A stretch of 64,000 nucleotides of DNA from Paenalicyclobacillus macrosporangiidus (GCF_900116805.1 NZ_FPBV01000009.1:1-64000), one strand, 5' to 3'. Shown: positions 23,649-32,999, numbered from the stretch's first letter. The notes: a model not told the origin generated them from the letters alone. Numbers and translations: made by a program.

Positions 23649-23892
23649 GCTTCGATCCCGCCTCCTTGTCCAACTCGACACGGATGATTCCGTCGTCCAA
23701 CAGCACCTCACGAACTTCTCGCGTCGCAGGTTGGTGGGCCAATTGCGCTGCCAGACTTTCAAACGTGACACGCATACTGCCCGCAGTTTTCACGGCCGGG
23801 AACTTCACCCAACAAACGTCAGGCATTTTCGGTCGATCTGGAATGTCCAGCGACCTGCGGCGTGTCGCCGTCGCCCTCGTGCCCTTCGCCAT
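23635..23892 (-). CDS. Phage-type protein, unknown
   Basis: ATG at 23892 behind GGGGAGAGAA; 85 residues starting MAKGTRATATRRRSLDIPDR. The middle reads CWVKFPAVKTAGSMRVTFESL, and the C-terminus (EVLLDDGIIRVELDKEAGSK) is acidic. No domain recognised. Set between the helicase and zinc-ribbon genes. Confidence 0.55.
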   Translation of the reverse strand: MAKGTRATATRRRSLDIPDRPKMPDVCWVKFPAVKTAGSMRVTFESLAAQLAHQPATREVREVLLDDGIIRVELDKEAGSKHEAV

Positions 23893-23935
23893 TTCTCTCC
23901 CCCCACCCGTGCTTTCCAGGGATACCGCCCTTCTA

Positions 23936-25792
23936 TCAAACAGCGGATTGTACGGCATCGGCGGTGTCTCTCGCTGCGGAAGCCCCTGCCGCGAACAGCT
24001 TCACCCTGTGCGGCAGAGCCCTGGCGTAACTCCCCAGAAACGCCGCCCGGTCCCCGCGCCGGAGCCGCGCCGCCTCGTCCAGCAGTACCGCCGCCTCCTC
24101 CATCGTGTCCGGCAGCATCGCTTCCGGCAGGCGCATCTGCGCGAACACCCGGCGCAGCACCGACATCTGCCGTGGGGTCGGCAGCGTCAACATCGCCATC
24201 GCTTCCCACCGCGTGGCGGGCGGCAACATGCCGCGGCGCATCAACGCCTCTACCTGCTTTTCCGTCGGCGGCAGGTCCATCCACCACGCGCCCTCCTCCA
24301 CCGCTCGCCGCTGCAAATGCACCCGCGCGTACGTCGCGGCGTATCCCCAGGCCATCTCCGCGTCCGCGCCCTGGTACACCACGTCCACGCCCGTCGGTAC
24401 CGGTTCGAGGCCGCTGTCCGCCCGACGCGCATTCTCCCTGGCCGACGCCCAGCTTCCCGCAGCCACCTGCCACACTTCCCCAGGCAACCGCTCCACGCGC
24501 ACGAACCGCCCGGCGAAGTCCCGCGCCAGCCACACACCGTCACGAACACACACCCACCGGAACTTGCTCGCTGGCACAACCTTCGACGAACCGCCGCCTC
24601 CGATTCCGAGTGGCCCATCCATCCCGGCCGCCGGAGCAGCTTCATCCGCCCCGGTCAGCAGCCGGTCCACCGTCACCAACTGGTGCAGTTCAGTCACGCC
24701 CACCACGTCCAGCACCAAGCAGTCCGTCTTTCCGACATGCGGCGCCAGACGCAAGCCCCGCCCGACCATCTGGGTGTACAGCCCGTGGCTCGTCGTCGGC
24801 CGAGCCATAATGAGGCATGACACTTCCGGCCTGTCGAAGCCTTCCGTCAACACTCCGTAGTTGCACACCACCCGGACCTCGCCGCGCGAGAACGCGTCCA
24901 GCGTCGCCCGGCGCTCGTCCTTCGGCATCGCCCCGGTCACCGTCGCCGCCTTTACCCCGGCTGCCTCAAACGCAGCCGCCAGGGCCTCGGCGTGCTCCAC
25001 CGACACGCAGAAGGCGATGGTGAGCCGGTCCTGCGCGTGCTCCTTCCACGCCTCCACGATCCGTTCGTTGACCGAAGCCGTATTCACAACGCCGCTCAAT
25101 TCGTGGTCCGTCCAGTCCCCGCCCGGCCGCGCCTCGTCCAGCCCCTCGACAATGGCGAGTCGCACGGCTTTCGGCGGTACTAGATACCCTTCCTCGATGA
25201 GCCGCATCACGCCGATGGCGTACGCCACCCCGTCGAACACCTTGCGAAGCCCGGCGCCGTCCGCTCGGTACGGCGTCGCCGTCAGGCCCAGGTGCAGCGC
25301 CCCGTCCCGCACCCCGTCGCCAAGGAACCCCAGCGCCTCGTACACCCGCATGTACGACGCGGCCCTGGCATGGTGGCACTCGTCGGTGATGAGTGTCGGG
25401 GTCGTGTCGTGGGCGGCCATCCAGTGGGACAAGCGTTCCGGATGCGAGATCGTCTGGATCGACGCCACAGCGAAATCCGCCGCAACGTCGTCCTCCTCCG
25501 CCTGAATCCGCCCCACCGTCACCCGCCGCCCCGCCTCACCGAACGAATCGTACACCGCGGCGAACTTCTCCAGTGTCTGATCCAGCAGCTCGTCCCGGTG
25601 CGCGAGGAACAGCACCGGCCCGCGATTCAGGCGGTCCACGGCGATCTTGGAGGCGATCACCGTCTTTCCCGCCCCCGTCGCCGCCACAAGCACAGGGCGC
25701 GGCTTGCCGTACTCGTAGACAGCTTGCACCGCCGCTTCTTGGTAGTCCCGCAGCCGGAGACGGCGGGTGCCGGAGGAAACCAGGGTCTTCAC
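23936..25792 (-). CDS. DEAD/DEAH-box helicase, phage replication/recombination
   Basis: GTG at 25792 behind GGAGGTGCGAGTGC overlaps the stop of the primase gene (GTGA). The 618-residue protein is an SF2 helicase: RDYQEAAVQAVYEYG (Q-motif), Walker A VAATGAGKTV, motif II ITDECHHA, motif III GLTATP, and C-terminal motifs VVCNYGVLTEGFDRP and QMVGRGLRLAP. It resembles UvsW/RadD-type helicases of phages. The C-terminal ~170 residues are element-specific. It probably unwinds branched DNA during replication or recombination. Confidence 0.85.
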   Translation of the reverse strand: MKTLVSSGTRRLRLRDYQEAAVQAVYEYGKPRPVLVAATGAGKTVIASKIAVDRLNRGPVLFLAHRDELLDQTLEKFAAVYDSFGEAGRRVTVGRIQAEEDDVAADFAVASIQTISHPERLSHWMAAHDTTPTLITDECHHARAASYMRVYEALGFLGDGVRDGALHLGLTATPYRADGAGLRKVFDGVAYAIGVMRLIEEGYLVPPKAVRLAIVEGLDEARPGGDWTDHELSGVVNTASVNERIVEAWKEHAQDRLTIAFCVSVEHAEALAAAFEAAGVKAATVTGAMPKDERRATLDAFSRGEVRVVCNYGVLTEGFDRPEVSCLIMARPTTSHGLYTQMVGRGLRLAPHVGKTDCLVLDVVGVTELHQLVTVDRLLTGADEAAPAAGMDGPLGIGGGGSSKVVPASKFRWVCVRDGVWLARDFAGRFVRVERLPGEVWQVAAGSWASARENARRADSGLEPVPTGVDVVYQGADAEMAWGYAATYARVHLQRRAVEEGAWWMDLPPTEKQVEALMRRGMLPPATRWEAMAMLTLPTPRQMSVLRRVFAQMRLPEAMLPDTMEEAAVLLDEAARLRRGDRAAFLGSYARALPHRVKLFAAGASAARDTADAVQSAV

Positions 25793-28700
25793 GCACTCGC
25801 ACCTCCCTTGCGCTCTCCGCGCATCTGCTTGTAAGCCTCCGTGATCGGCAGCGTGACATACTTGATCTGCCGCGTTTCGGAGTCGTAGACCTCGCGCCTG
25901 ATCTTCAGTTGCAGCCCTCCCTGCCCGAGCCGAACGCCACACCACACATTGACCCGCTCACCGTTTATTTGCAGGCGACGTCCCGTGATAGACACAGGCG
26001 CAGCGTTTCGCAGGCGTTCCATGAGTTTGGCTGCGCCCGGAGACTTGCGGCCCAAGTCCTTGGCATAGATTTCAAACGCCAGATGCAACAGTTCACGCGG
26101 TACCTGATAATCCTGCCCAAACTCGACGATCTCGTCTTCAATGGCCATCATCACGATGTCGTTGGCTTTCCAGTAATCCATCAGCGCCGCCTTCATCGCC
26201 GGGGATTCGTACAGCTTTCCATCTCGACAGCGCATCATGATGTAGTGACTGATACCCAGCCACGCCCAGTACGACAGTGCCTCCGGCGTCTTAAGGCGTT
26301 CTTCCCACTCTTCCCCGTACTTTTGCTCAAACCGCTGATCGAACGGGATGACCAGTGGCCTGCGGAAAAACCCGTAACTCGGGTCCGGCGTTGAAGGCAG
26401 TTCGTTGGCGCCGTACCACAGCTTTACCCGCGGGCGAAAGCTGAAGGCGTCGTGGAACTTGCGCTCGCCAGTCAGTACGTCATTGCCGGTCAGTTTCTTG
26501 ATGGTCTCCGTGTCCTCCAGCCTCTCTCCGCTCAGATCACCGACCAGGTTCACGGCCGCCTTGATGAGCCGGTGTGTCGCAAACCGGTTTTTGGCCAAGT
26601 CCTGCAACGTCACTGTCTCCACAAACCCGGCAAACAGCCGTTCCAATACCCGGATCATCACGCCCTTCCCGTTGCGTCCGCCGCCGTACAGCAGCGCGTA
26701 GCGTTGCTGCGACGTATCAAACCTGCACAGTGAGTAGCCTAGGTACTCCAGCAGCGCCTGCCGTGTATCGTCGTCCGGCAGTGTGGTAAGCAGGTACTCA
26801 TCCACCGCCCGCATCGCGTCAGACTGTGATGATGGATTCCAGTCGTCACGCCACTCGGCGTTGACTTGCCAGGTGCACTTGAAGCTGGGGTTGAAGTCCA
26901 CCAGCCGAAAGCTCGGCAGATCCGACAGATCAAGCACACCGTTGCGAAAGACGATGTATGGCTCCGCATCCCACTCGCCATACACAGCGGCCCCATCCGT
27001 TCTGTGCTCCCCAGCCACGAAATCCGTCAGCGTCGCCGCCACGTCGCGCGCGTAGTCTCGTCTGGCCCACTCCGGCGCCACAGCGTCTAGTGCCCGCAAG
27101 ATAAACGGCATGATCAATTCCTCAACGGCTTGGTAGTATTGACCATTGAATCCATAGATGGTATCGTATAGGTGGTGCAAGCCAAAGGATTCCTGAAGTT
27201 GCTTGACAAACCGGAACTCCAAGAATTTCTGCTTGCCTGTCTCGGGATCGGTCTTGATGAACCGGTCCCGGTACGCGAATGCCCACGCTGCGGCCAATTT
27301 CGGGTCGAAGCCGCGGCGCCGGAAATCCGGCCCATGTCCGTCGTGGACCGCCACGGCGGGCGTTTTTGTTTCTGCAGGCACCCCCATATCCGCCACCTCC
27401 GACTCCACCGACGTCACAGCCGCCTCATTCGGCGCACCGTACACGCCGCGTTCCCCACGCTCCACCGCGTACAGCCGCCTGATCACCATCGCCGGGCTCG
27501 TGTTCTTACTCCAATGCGGACACGAGCGGCATTCAGGCATTGGATCGTCCCGCTCAAACGTCGCGCACTTGATGGGCACGCCCTTGTTCTGCTGCCATTT
27601 GCGTTGCGCCTCCGCCCAGTTGTATCGCCGCCCCGGACCCAGGTCGTAGCCCTTGCTCCACTCGTGCCACAGCGCGGGGGCTGGGTTCAGAGACTTGAGC
27701 GTTCCTGCGATGTGGTGCCACACCGGTTCGCTCACCGTGTTCGGGTCCGTGGCGTACACCGCGAACCGCGCGCAGATGAGCGGCAGCTTGTCCGCCACAT
27801 ATTCCAGAGGCACCGGCGCCCAGCGCCCGCTGACGGTGTTGCCGCAGTCAGCGGCCTCCTTTCCCGGTGTCTCCCTGTCTTCTTCGTTCACGACGCCGAA
27901 CTCGACCAAGAGCCTGTCCAGCGTCGCCTCGAACTCGTCACCCGGATACTCCGCATCCGGACGTGATTGCTCGATGGAGACCGGAACCACCCGACTCGTC
28001 TTGGTATGCAGCGTCCCAGGCAGCCGCATCACCCGCGCCGGGTCCGCAATACTGGGGTCTGAACGAAGCAGCTCCGCCAACTTGCGCACGATCCGCCGTC
28101 CTGTGTCCACGTCCACAGGCTCCGTGAACCGGAAATACACGTGCCGTCCCCGCCCTCCGCCGGAGAGAACCACAAACGTCGGCGGGTAACCCGTTTCGGA
28201 CAGCGCCTCCAGAGCGCGCTGCGCGTGCTCTATTCGGTCCGCGTCGTCATCACCGCCGTGATCGTCGATGTCCGCCCACGCGCCGGGGTACGCCGCCACG
28301 TCCTCAGCCGCGCCGCCAACCCAGCGCGCCCGAACCTCGCCGCTCGATACGTCCGCCACACGGCGAACCTCCGTCTTTCGCGGACAGACGCCGTAGTACC
28401 AGCCGCAACGCAGCAGCGACGCGGCCTTGTAACCCTCCGTAACATGCACCGCCAGCGCGTCAATGTCCGACACCGGGAACGACTTGCGAAGCTGTGCCGC
28501 CTGCCGCGCGGCGTCCTTATCGGTGCGGTCGTTGGGGATCGGGCGCACCTCAATGTGGCCGTCCTGCACGCGTGCGAACCAAGCCTCCAGGAATTCGCGC
28601 AGGGTGCGGACATCCACGCTGAATTCGATGTCATGGCGTTCCGGCGTGCCGAAGACGTGCTGTGTCATGTGCTGGCGCAACGCCTCGTGGCTGACCGTCT

Positions 28701-28812
28701 CGCCTTGTGCAGCAAGCCATTCCACAACCTTGCGGTACGATTGCCCATCTTTACAGCGTTTCTCCGCTTCCTTGCGTAGTTTCGATGCACACACTTTGCA
28801 CTCGCGAGGCAT
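25789..28812 (-). CDS. Primase-helicase (phage/plasmid P4/D5-type)
   Basis: About 1007 residues from ATG 28812. The N-terminal part holds a helix-turn-helix-like stretch (CKVCASKLRKEAEK...SYRKVVEWLAAQGE). A primase-polymerase-like domain follows, with WADIDDHGG and LSGGGRGRHVYFRF plus RVMRLPGTLHTK. The C-terminal D5_N and SF3 helicase part has Walker A YGGGRNGKG, then VNLVGDLSGE, TGNDVLTGERKF and FFRRPLVIPF. Such fusions start replication at an element's own origin. The candidate origin lies directly upstream. It heads the helicase pair. Confidence 0.85.
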   Translation of the reverse strand: MPRECKVCASKLRKEAEKRCKDGQSYRKVVEWLAAQGETVSHEALRQHMTQHVFGTPERHDIEFSVDVRTLREFLEAWFARVQDGHIEVRPIPNDRTDKDAARQAAQLRKSFPVSDIDALAVHVTEGYKAASLLRCGWYYGVCPRKTEVRRVADVSSGEVRARWVGGAAEDVAAYPGAWADIDDHGGDDDADRIEHAQRALEALSETGYPPTFVVLSGGGRGRHVYFRFTEPVDVDTGRRIVRKLAELLRSDPSIADPARVMRLPGTLHTKTSRVVPVSIEQSRPDAEYPGDEFEATLDRLLVEFGVVNEEDRETPGKEAADCGNTVSGRWAPVPLEYVADKLPLICARFAVYATDPNTVSEPVWHHIAGTLKSLNPAPALWHEWSKGYDLGPGRRYNWAEAQRKWQQNKGVPIKCATFERDDPMPECRSCPHWSKNTSPAMVIRRLYAVERGERGVYGAPNEAAVTSVESEVADMGVPAETKTPAVAVHDGHGPDFRRRGFDPKLAAAWAFAYRDRFIKTDPETGKQKFLEFRFVKQLQESFGLHHLYDTIYGFNGQYYQAVEELIMPFILRALDAVAPEWARRDYARDVAATLTDFVAGEHRTDGAAVYGEWDAEPYIVFRNGVLDLSDLPSFRLVDFNPSFKCTWQVNAEWRDDWNPSSQSDAMRAVDEYLLTTLPDDDTRQALLEYLGYSLCRFDTSQQRYALLYGGGRNGKGVMIRVLERLFAGFVETVTLQDLAKNRFATHRLIKAAVNLVGDLSGERLEDTETIKKLTGNDVLTGERKFHDAFSFRPRVKLWYGANELPSTPDPSYGFFRRPLVIPFDQRFEQKYGEEWEERLKTPEALSYWAWLGISHYIMMRCRDGKLYESPAMKAALMDYWKANDIVMMAIEDEIVEFGQDYQVPRELLHLAFEIYAKDLGRKSPGAAKLMERLRNAAPVSITGRRLQINGERVNVWCGVRLGQGGLQLKIRREVYDSETRQIKYVTLPITEAYKQMRGERKGGASA

Positions 28813-28864
28813 GAGGCACGCCCCCAATTCTGAATGGACATACTCTTTTGGGATATACGGCTCT

Positions 28865-29195
28865 TTTTTCTTGACAGAGCCGGTTTCTTGACAACAAATA
28901 CCGCTTTATGGATTGTGAGTAATGTATTAGTGTCAAGATTCAACCAGCCTGTTCCATCTATGTATGGTTTCTTACTGTGAGAAACTAGTGTCAAGATTGA
29001 CAGTGTTTCTTGACAGTGATCTGTATATAAGGGTAATCATCGATTTTGGTATGACGCCCTGACACACCCGCATGAATACTGGGTTTTTCGGGTTTTGCCA
29101 CCCTGACGCACCTATGACGCACCCCTGACGTTTGGTGGTCTTGGTACGACGCGTTGTCAACTTGCCAACTCTTCCCTAGCGCACCCTGACGTCCT
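28865..29195. repeat. Repeat-rich intergenic region, candidate replication origin
   Basis: Five TCTTGACA boxes in both orientations (28869-28876, 28886-28893, 28931-28938 reverse, 28989-28996 reverse, 29008-29015). A second set related to CCTGACGCACC occurs at 29058-29068, 29102-29112, 29113-29123 and 29180-29194. The first half is AT-rich. It lies just upstream of the primase-helicase gene. The TTGACA cores could also be promoter -35 boxes or operators. Confidence 0.5.
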
Positions 29196-29315
29196 TCCAT
29201 TTTTTAGAGCTATTGCCCGACGCCATGGTACACCGGTACAGTCATCAGCGTTCGCTACAGCGACACAACCAGCACGATGTTCACTTGCCAAGGTACAAGC
29301 CTCCACGTGCATTCC

Positions 29316-29627
29316 TCACGCGCTCGCCTTGCCGCCGTCTTGCGTCAGCACGGACAGCGCCCGTGCTATCTCCGCCGAGTACGGCCGCAAGTAGCGGTCG
29401 CGAAATTCGCGCCACGCTTCGGCACTCGCATAGCCCAACGCAGGGTCGATGAGCGGCTTGAGCCTCGGTACGCCATCCTCGCACACCACGATGGTCGCAC
29501 CGGCCGCCCGCGCCCCGTGCAGCAGCCAGCCCAGTTCCGCGTCGTCGACGCTTTGCAGCAGCCGCTGCCACAGCGCATGATCCGCTACAAGATCTGGCCT
29601 CGGATCGCTGCGCCAACTCGGCGCCAT
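29316..29627 (-). CDS. Phage-type protein, unknown
   Basis: ATG behind GGAGGAGG; 103 residues starting MAPSWRSDPRPDLVADHALW. Helical, acidic, with a VVCEDGVPRLKPLIDPALGY centre. No domain recognised. It stands alone between the candidate origin and the DUF6011 gene. Confidence 0.5.
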   Translation of the reverse strand: MAPSWRSDPRPDLVADHALWQRLLQSVDDAELGWLLHGARAAGATIVVCEDGVPRLKPLIDPALGYASAEAWREFRDRYLRPYSAEIARALSVLTQDGGKASA

Positions 29628-29696
29628 ACCGCTCGCCTCCTCCGGTCGGGGGAGTGGAGAGATCCGAACCGCGCGTCCCCGCGGCCCAGAGAGCGG

Positions 29697-29801
29697 GTTC
29701 GCCGCTCTGCCAGGCTGACAAGCGCCACGCCCCCGGTGCTAACTCCGGCGCCATTCGTACGCTTCGACAACCCGGCACAGGGGCGAAGCCGCCTGTGCGT
29801 T
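29697..29801. repeat. Imperfect repeat unit A with tRNA-like hairpins
   Basis: Begins GTTCGCCGCTCTGCCAGG with a GAGCGG/CCGCTC hairpin (29691-29707) and ends with CACAGG/CCTGTG (29776-29797) and GCGTT. It resembles unit B at 30299-30435 in both end blocks. On the bottom strand parts look like tRNA D- and T-arms, but no full cloverleaf forms. Confidence 0.45.
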
Positions 29802-30267
29802 ATGCGATGTTCTCCGCACGGAACCGTCGCGTTTTCCGAGTTTGCCGGGCCTCCATCCGTCGCTGGAACTCGGCCGCAGCGGCGTACTGCGGCCCGGCCA
29901 GGACGGCCGATTCGTAAACCCTGCGAAGATCCGTGCCGCGATCAATGAGCAGTTCACGCTGTACTCCTCGCACCCAGTCGTTTAGTGCTCCGTACGCCTC
30001 GTACTTACCATCCCGGTACCGGACGCTGATCCGCATCTGATAGCGCACCCCGTCCTCCGCCAGATAGGGCCAATTGGCGCCCAGGTCGATCTCCCCGCCG
30101 CGCTCCAACAGTGCCTTCCGACGTGCCCATTCCGCGTCGTCGACCGTCAAATCCTTGTCAAACACGCCGCCGCCCGAGCGTCCGTAACAGATCGGTCCCA
30201 TGCCTCTGGCGATGGAACGCTCATCGGTGAGCGCGCGACCGCAACACCGGCATTTATCGCCCATCAC
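29800..30267 (-). CDS. DUF6011-type zinc-ribbon protein
   Basis: 155 residues, GTG or ATG start behind AGGAGGTGTCGA. The N-terminus is the DUF6011 signature CRCCGRALTDERSIARGMGPIC, a four-cysteine zinc site seen in phage and mobile-element proteins. A beta-rich centre and a basic helical C-terminus (AEFQRRMEARQTRKTRRFR) suggest nucleic acid contact. The exact role is unknown. It is flanked by two imperfect tRNA-like repeats. Confidence 0.75.
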   Translation of the reverse strand: MMGDKCRCCGRALTDERSIARGMGPICYGRSGGGVFDKDLTVDDAEWARRKALLERGGEIDLGANWPYLAEDGVRYQMRISVRYRDGKYEAYGALNDWVRGVQRELLIDRGTDLRRVYESAVLAGPQYAAAAEFQRRMEARQTRKTRRFRAENIA

Positions 30268-30298
30268 TCGACACCTCCTTCCCGCGACTTGTGTTCAG

Positions 30299-30435
30299 GT
30301 TCGCCGCTCCGCCGGGTGATGTGGCCACGGGGGACTCGAACCCCCAGCCGCGACGGGCTGATCAGGCACTACGCCGCAGCCGTGTCACCTGCACGCGGTC
30401 GCATCAACCGGCGCAGGGGCGAACCCCTGGGCGTT
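30299..30435. repeat. Imperfect repeat unit B with tRNA-like hairpins
   Basis: Starts GTTCGCCGCTCCGCCGGG, contains GGGGGACTCGAACCCCC (30329-30345), a perfect T-arm-like hairpin, and ends GCGCAGGGGCGAACCCCTGG (30412-30430), a perfect hairpin with CGAA loop. On the bottom strand the T-arm is followed by GTGGCCA, but no matching acceptor, D-arm and anticodon arm were found. Confidence 0.45.
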
Positions 30436-30604
30436 CGCGTTCCGGATCTCCGGAGCACATTCGGTGAAGCGCCCCTCACCATATGGAGGGCTGTATGGCA
30501 GAACACATGTTCGCGTACCTGCTGAAAACCCTTGATATGACTGCAAAAGCGCTGTTTATACGACTTACGAATATATTGATCATCGTATATGAAATTTTTG
30601 CATA

Positions 30605-31075
30605 TCAATCCAGGAACGGGTCTCCCCTCTCTGTAACGGGCTCCGGCGCGCTCTGCGCGTTGCGTTCAAGACGGCGAACGACATAGCAGTTTTGATACGT
30701 CTTCGTCGGATCTTGCTTGCCCTGCACAGTCCGCAGCGACACTTCCAGCGTTACTCCGATAAGCTCGTGTAACCGGTCCTCCAGCTCGGACAACGTGTTC
30801 AGTGACAATCCGCAGGTCTCCAGGTCGCCCTTGAGGAACGGGAACCGCTGCTCCTGCTCCAGGTTGTGACGCTTAAAGATGTGCCGGTCGGCGTAATCCC
30901 CGTCGATAATCACCATGTCCAGCACCAGTTCGAGATCGCCGCTGAACGTGTTGGGGCGGATCTCCGCGCGTTCGATCTCCACCTTGTAACGCCCGTCCGG
31001 TATATGGTTTGTGGCAGCCTCGGATTGTTGGTACGCCGAGTCGTACTGCCGCAGCCGATTGCTCCATTGGCCCAT
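30605..31075 (-). CDS. DUF669-type phage DNA-binding protein
   Basis: 156 residues starting MGQWSNRLRQYDSAYQQ. The family's fold signature is present: DGRYKVEIERAEIRP, LELVLDMVIIDGDYADRHIFKRHNL, and the conserved GVTLEVSLRTVQGK. It ends in an acidic tail (DPFLD) like that of ssDNA-binding proteins. DUF669 proteins occur in phage replication modules and are thought to act on single strands. It lies next to the nuclease and its companion gene. Confidence 0.8.
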   Translation of the reverse strand: MGQWSNRLRQYDSAYQQSEAATNHIPDGRYKVEIERAEIRPNTFSGDLELVLDMVIIDGDYADRHIFKRHNLEQEQRFPFLKGDLETCGLSLNTLSELEDRLHELIGVTLEVSLRTVQGKQDPTKTYQNCYVVRRLERNAQSAPEPVTERGDPFLD

Positions 31076-31148
31076 AATTTATCCCCCTCTTTGATGGGCA
31101 CAGGGCCGGGCTGTTCAGGCACAGCCCGGCATGGTACTGTGCGTATGA

Positions 31149-31955
31149 TTACGCCGATGTACGTGATGCCTCGTCCGCGGTCACGGAGGCTTCGTCGCCC
31201 GCTCCTTGCATGTAATCGTCCAGTCCGACGGTGTACCGCTGCGCAGCCTGCTCCAGTTCCTCGCGCACCGACCGGACTTTCACGTACTCGACAGGCGACA
31301 AGCGCCGGACGATCTGCGGCGATTTCAGAACCGACCAGGTTTGCGCGCCGTTCTGCTTTGCCTCCAGCGAAAGCTCGACTTCAACGGCAGCCAGCGGCGT
31401 ACCCTTGTAAAGCAACCCGGAAACGAACCGATCCCAAACTTTGAGCGACGTCGGCGGCAAGGTTACGACGCTTGACATGTTGCTGCCCTCCTCCAAGAGG
31501 AATAGGCGGCGCATCTCCTTGCACGCCTTGCCTTTTCCGCCTTTTGGATCAGAACCGTACTTGTTGAATGGGCACGTCGCGCACTCCCGGCGCTGTTCCC
31601 GATTCAGTTCCACGTCGAAGTACACGCCGTACTTTCCGTCCATGCTGCTGCAATCCGGGCGGTCCTGCCCTTCCCCAAGGAACAGCGCACGCGTCACGTG
31701 GAAGTATGGCACCACGCCCCGAAGCGTCTGTCGTACCTCACCCGTCGCCTCGTTCGTGAACGCCCGAGCGGCGTGGACGATCTGCCAGCGAACCGGCCGG
31801 GCGTCGATCTGATCTGCCTCAGAGTCCAGATCGCTGCCAACCATCTCCGCATATTCCTGAAGCGAAACTCCGTTGGCCTCCAATTCCTGCGCCTCTTGCT
31901 CGCTCAGCCCCAATTTCTGCAACAGCGCCGCGTCGTACTGCACCAGATTGCTCAT
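31149..31955 (-). CDS. Phage recombination-module protein with conserved Cys motif
   Basis: 268 residues; the second of two adjacent ATGs is best spaced from AAGGAGG. The centre carries C-x-x-C type motifs (ECATCPFNKYG, then GKGKACKEMRRLFLL) and VTLPPTSLKVWDRFV. This combination is found in phage proteins located between a DUF669 protein and a RecB-like nuclease. No catalytic residues are recognised. A role in ssDNA binding or annealing is inferred from position only. Confidence 0.6.
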   Translation of the reverse strand: MSNLVQYDAALLQKLGLSEQEAQELEANGVSLQEYAEMVGSDLDSEADQIDARPVRWQIVHAARAFTNEATGEVRQTLRGVVPYFHVTRALFLGEGQDRPDCSSMDGKYGVYFDVELNREQRRECATCPFNKYGSDPKGGKGKACKEMRRLFLLEEGSNMSSVVTLPPTSLKVWDRFVSGLLYKGTPLAAVEVELSLEAKQNGAQTWSVLKSPQIVRRLSPVEYVKVRSVREELEQAAQRYTVGLDDYMQGAGDEASVTADEASRTSA

Positions 31956-32069
31956 CATGCATCCTCCTTCGCGAGTTGTTTCAGTGCCTTGTCGATGTCT
32001 TGCAGTGCATCAACACGCCGGAGCCCCAGGGCGTCTCCTCCACGGTGTCGGTCACGGCCTACGTCGTCT

Positions 32070-32999
32070 TCACGCCGTCTTCGCCTCCTGACCGTCCCCG
32101 GACAACTCGTCGTGCTGCGTATCCGCCGTGTAGTACATGTCCTCCCACCCCGGAAGTCCAAGGCAGATCGCACGGAACGGACAGCCCCCAAAGTCGGTGC
32201 ACGCCTGCGGGTTGCGCCGGATGACGCCAAGTCTCTGGTCGAACAGGCGGCTCTGGACCTCTGCCCACAATTCCCACCGTGTCTGCTCCAACTGCTCCGG
32301 TGTGCGAACAACTAAGTCCTCGGAGATAAACCGTTCGCTCTCCTCCTCGTATGTAGCTGTTAGCCGGGCCTTGAAGTCTTCCAGGCTTTCACCCTTGCGC
32401 GGCTCGAAGCGGCTTTTAACCAGAACCCTGATAAGCGCACCCTCAACCTCAATCCCTAATGCGTCGCGCGCCGCCAAGGTGTAGAGCGAAATCTGCGCGT
32501 CCAATCCGTATCGCAACCTGAACTGTTCCAAGGTCTGACCGGTGCTTTTGTACTCGACCAACCAATACTTCCCGTCCGGTGTCCGCACAACGCCGTCGAT
32601 CTTGCCCGCCAGACGGAATGTACGGCTTGGGCGGCCAGTCAAAGGATTTTTGATCGGCAGGTCGAATTTATGTTCGATCACAACCGGCTCGTACCGCGGG
32701 AACCGCTGGACCGCTTGCCGGACCATGACCTCAACGCGAATCTTTTGCGCGGGCAGCTTGTTCAATTCGGCCTCGTCGTCTATTCGATTTGCCACCTCGT
32801 CCAGGTGGGCGAGTGCCGCCGTGACGGCCTCTTCCTCCGAACAGCCACGGTTCCAGATTTCCATGGCGTGATGGAATGCGGAACCGATGTCCAGCGCCCA
32901 CTGCACCTGCTTCGAGCGAAGCAAGAGGTCGTAGTGGAAATGCTCACGCTGCGGGCAACGGGCGCGCATGCTGATTCTGCTGTATGTCAGGGCCTCCAT
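32070..32999 (-). CDS. RecB/Cas4-like PD-(D/E)XK exonuclease
   Basis: ATG at 32999 behind GGGGAGAG gives 309 residues (an upstream in-frame ATG at 33047 is possible). It begins LTYSRISMRARCPQREHFHY, a Cys-led iron-sulphur start. The nuclease core has the conserved GSAFHHAME, GKIDGVVRTPDGKYWLVEYKS (catalytic Asp, E-x-K), and the C-terminal cysteine cluster CTDFGGCPFRAICLG that completes a 4Fe-4S site. Such enzymes trim DNA ends for recombination. Position in the replication block fits. Confidence 0.85.
   Translation of the reverse strand: MEALTYSRISMRARCPQREHFHYDLLLRSKQVQWALDIGSAFHHAMEIWNRGCSEEEAVTAALAHLDEVANRIDDEAELNKLPAQKIRVEVMVRQAVQRFPRYEPVVIEHKFDLPIKNPLTGRPSRTFRLAGKIDGVVRTPDGKYWLVEYKSTGQTLEQFRLRYGLDAQISLYTLAARDALGIEVEGALIRVLVKSRFEPRKGESLEDFKARLTATYEEESERFISEDLVVRTPEQLEQTRWELWAEVQSRLFDQRLGVIRRNPQACTDFGGCPFRAICLGLPGWEDMYYTADTQHDELSGDGQEAKTA

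Noticed and set aside
29640-29720. A second tRNA on the bottom strand
   Set aside because: Acceptor-like pairing has a mismatch, the T-stem does not pair and the D and anticodon stems compete for the same bases.
30310-30400. A tRNA gene on the bottom strand with GGGGGTTCGAGTCCCCC
   Set aside because: The T-arm is perfect, but no matching 7-bp acceptor, D-stem or anticodon stem with U33 could be drawn.
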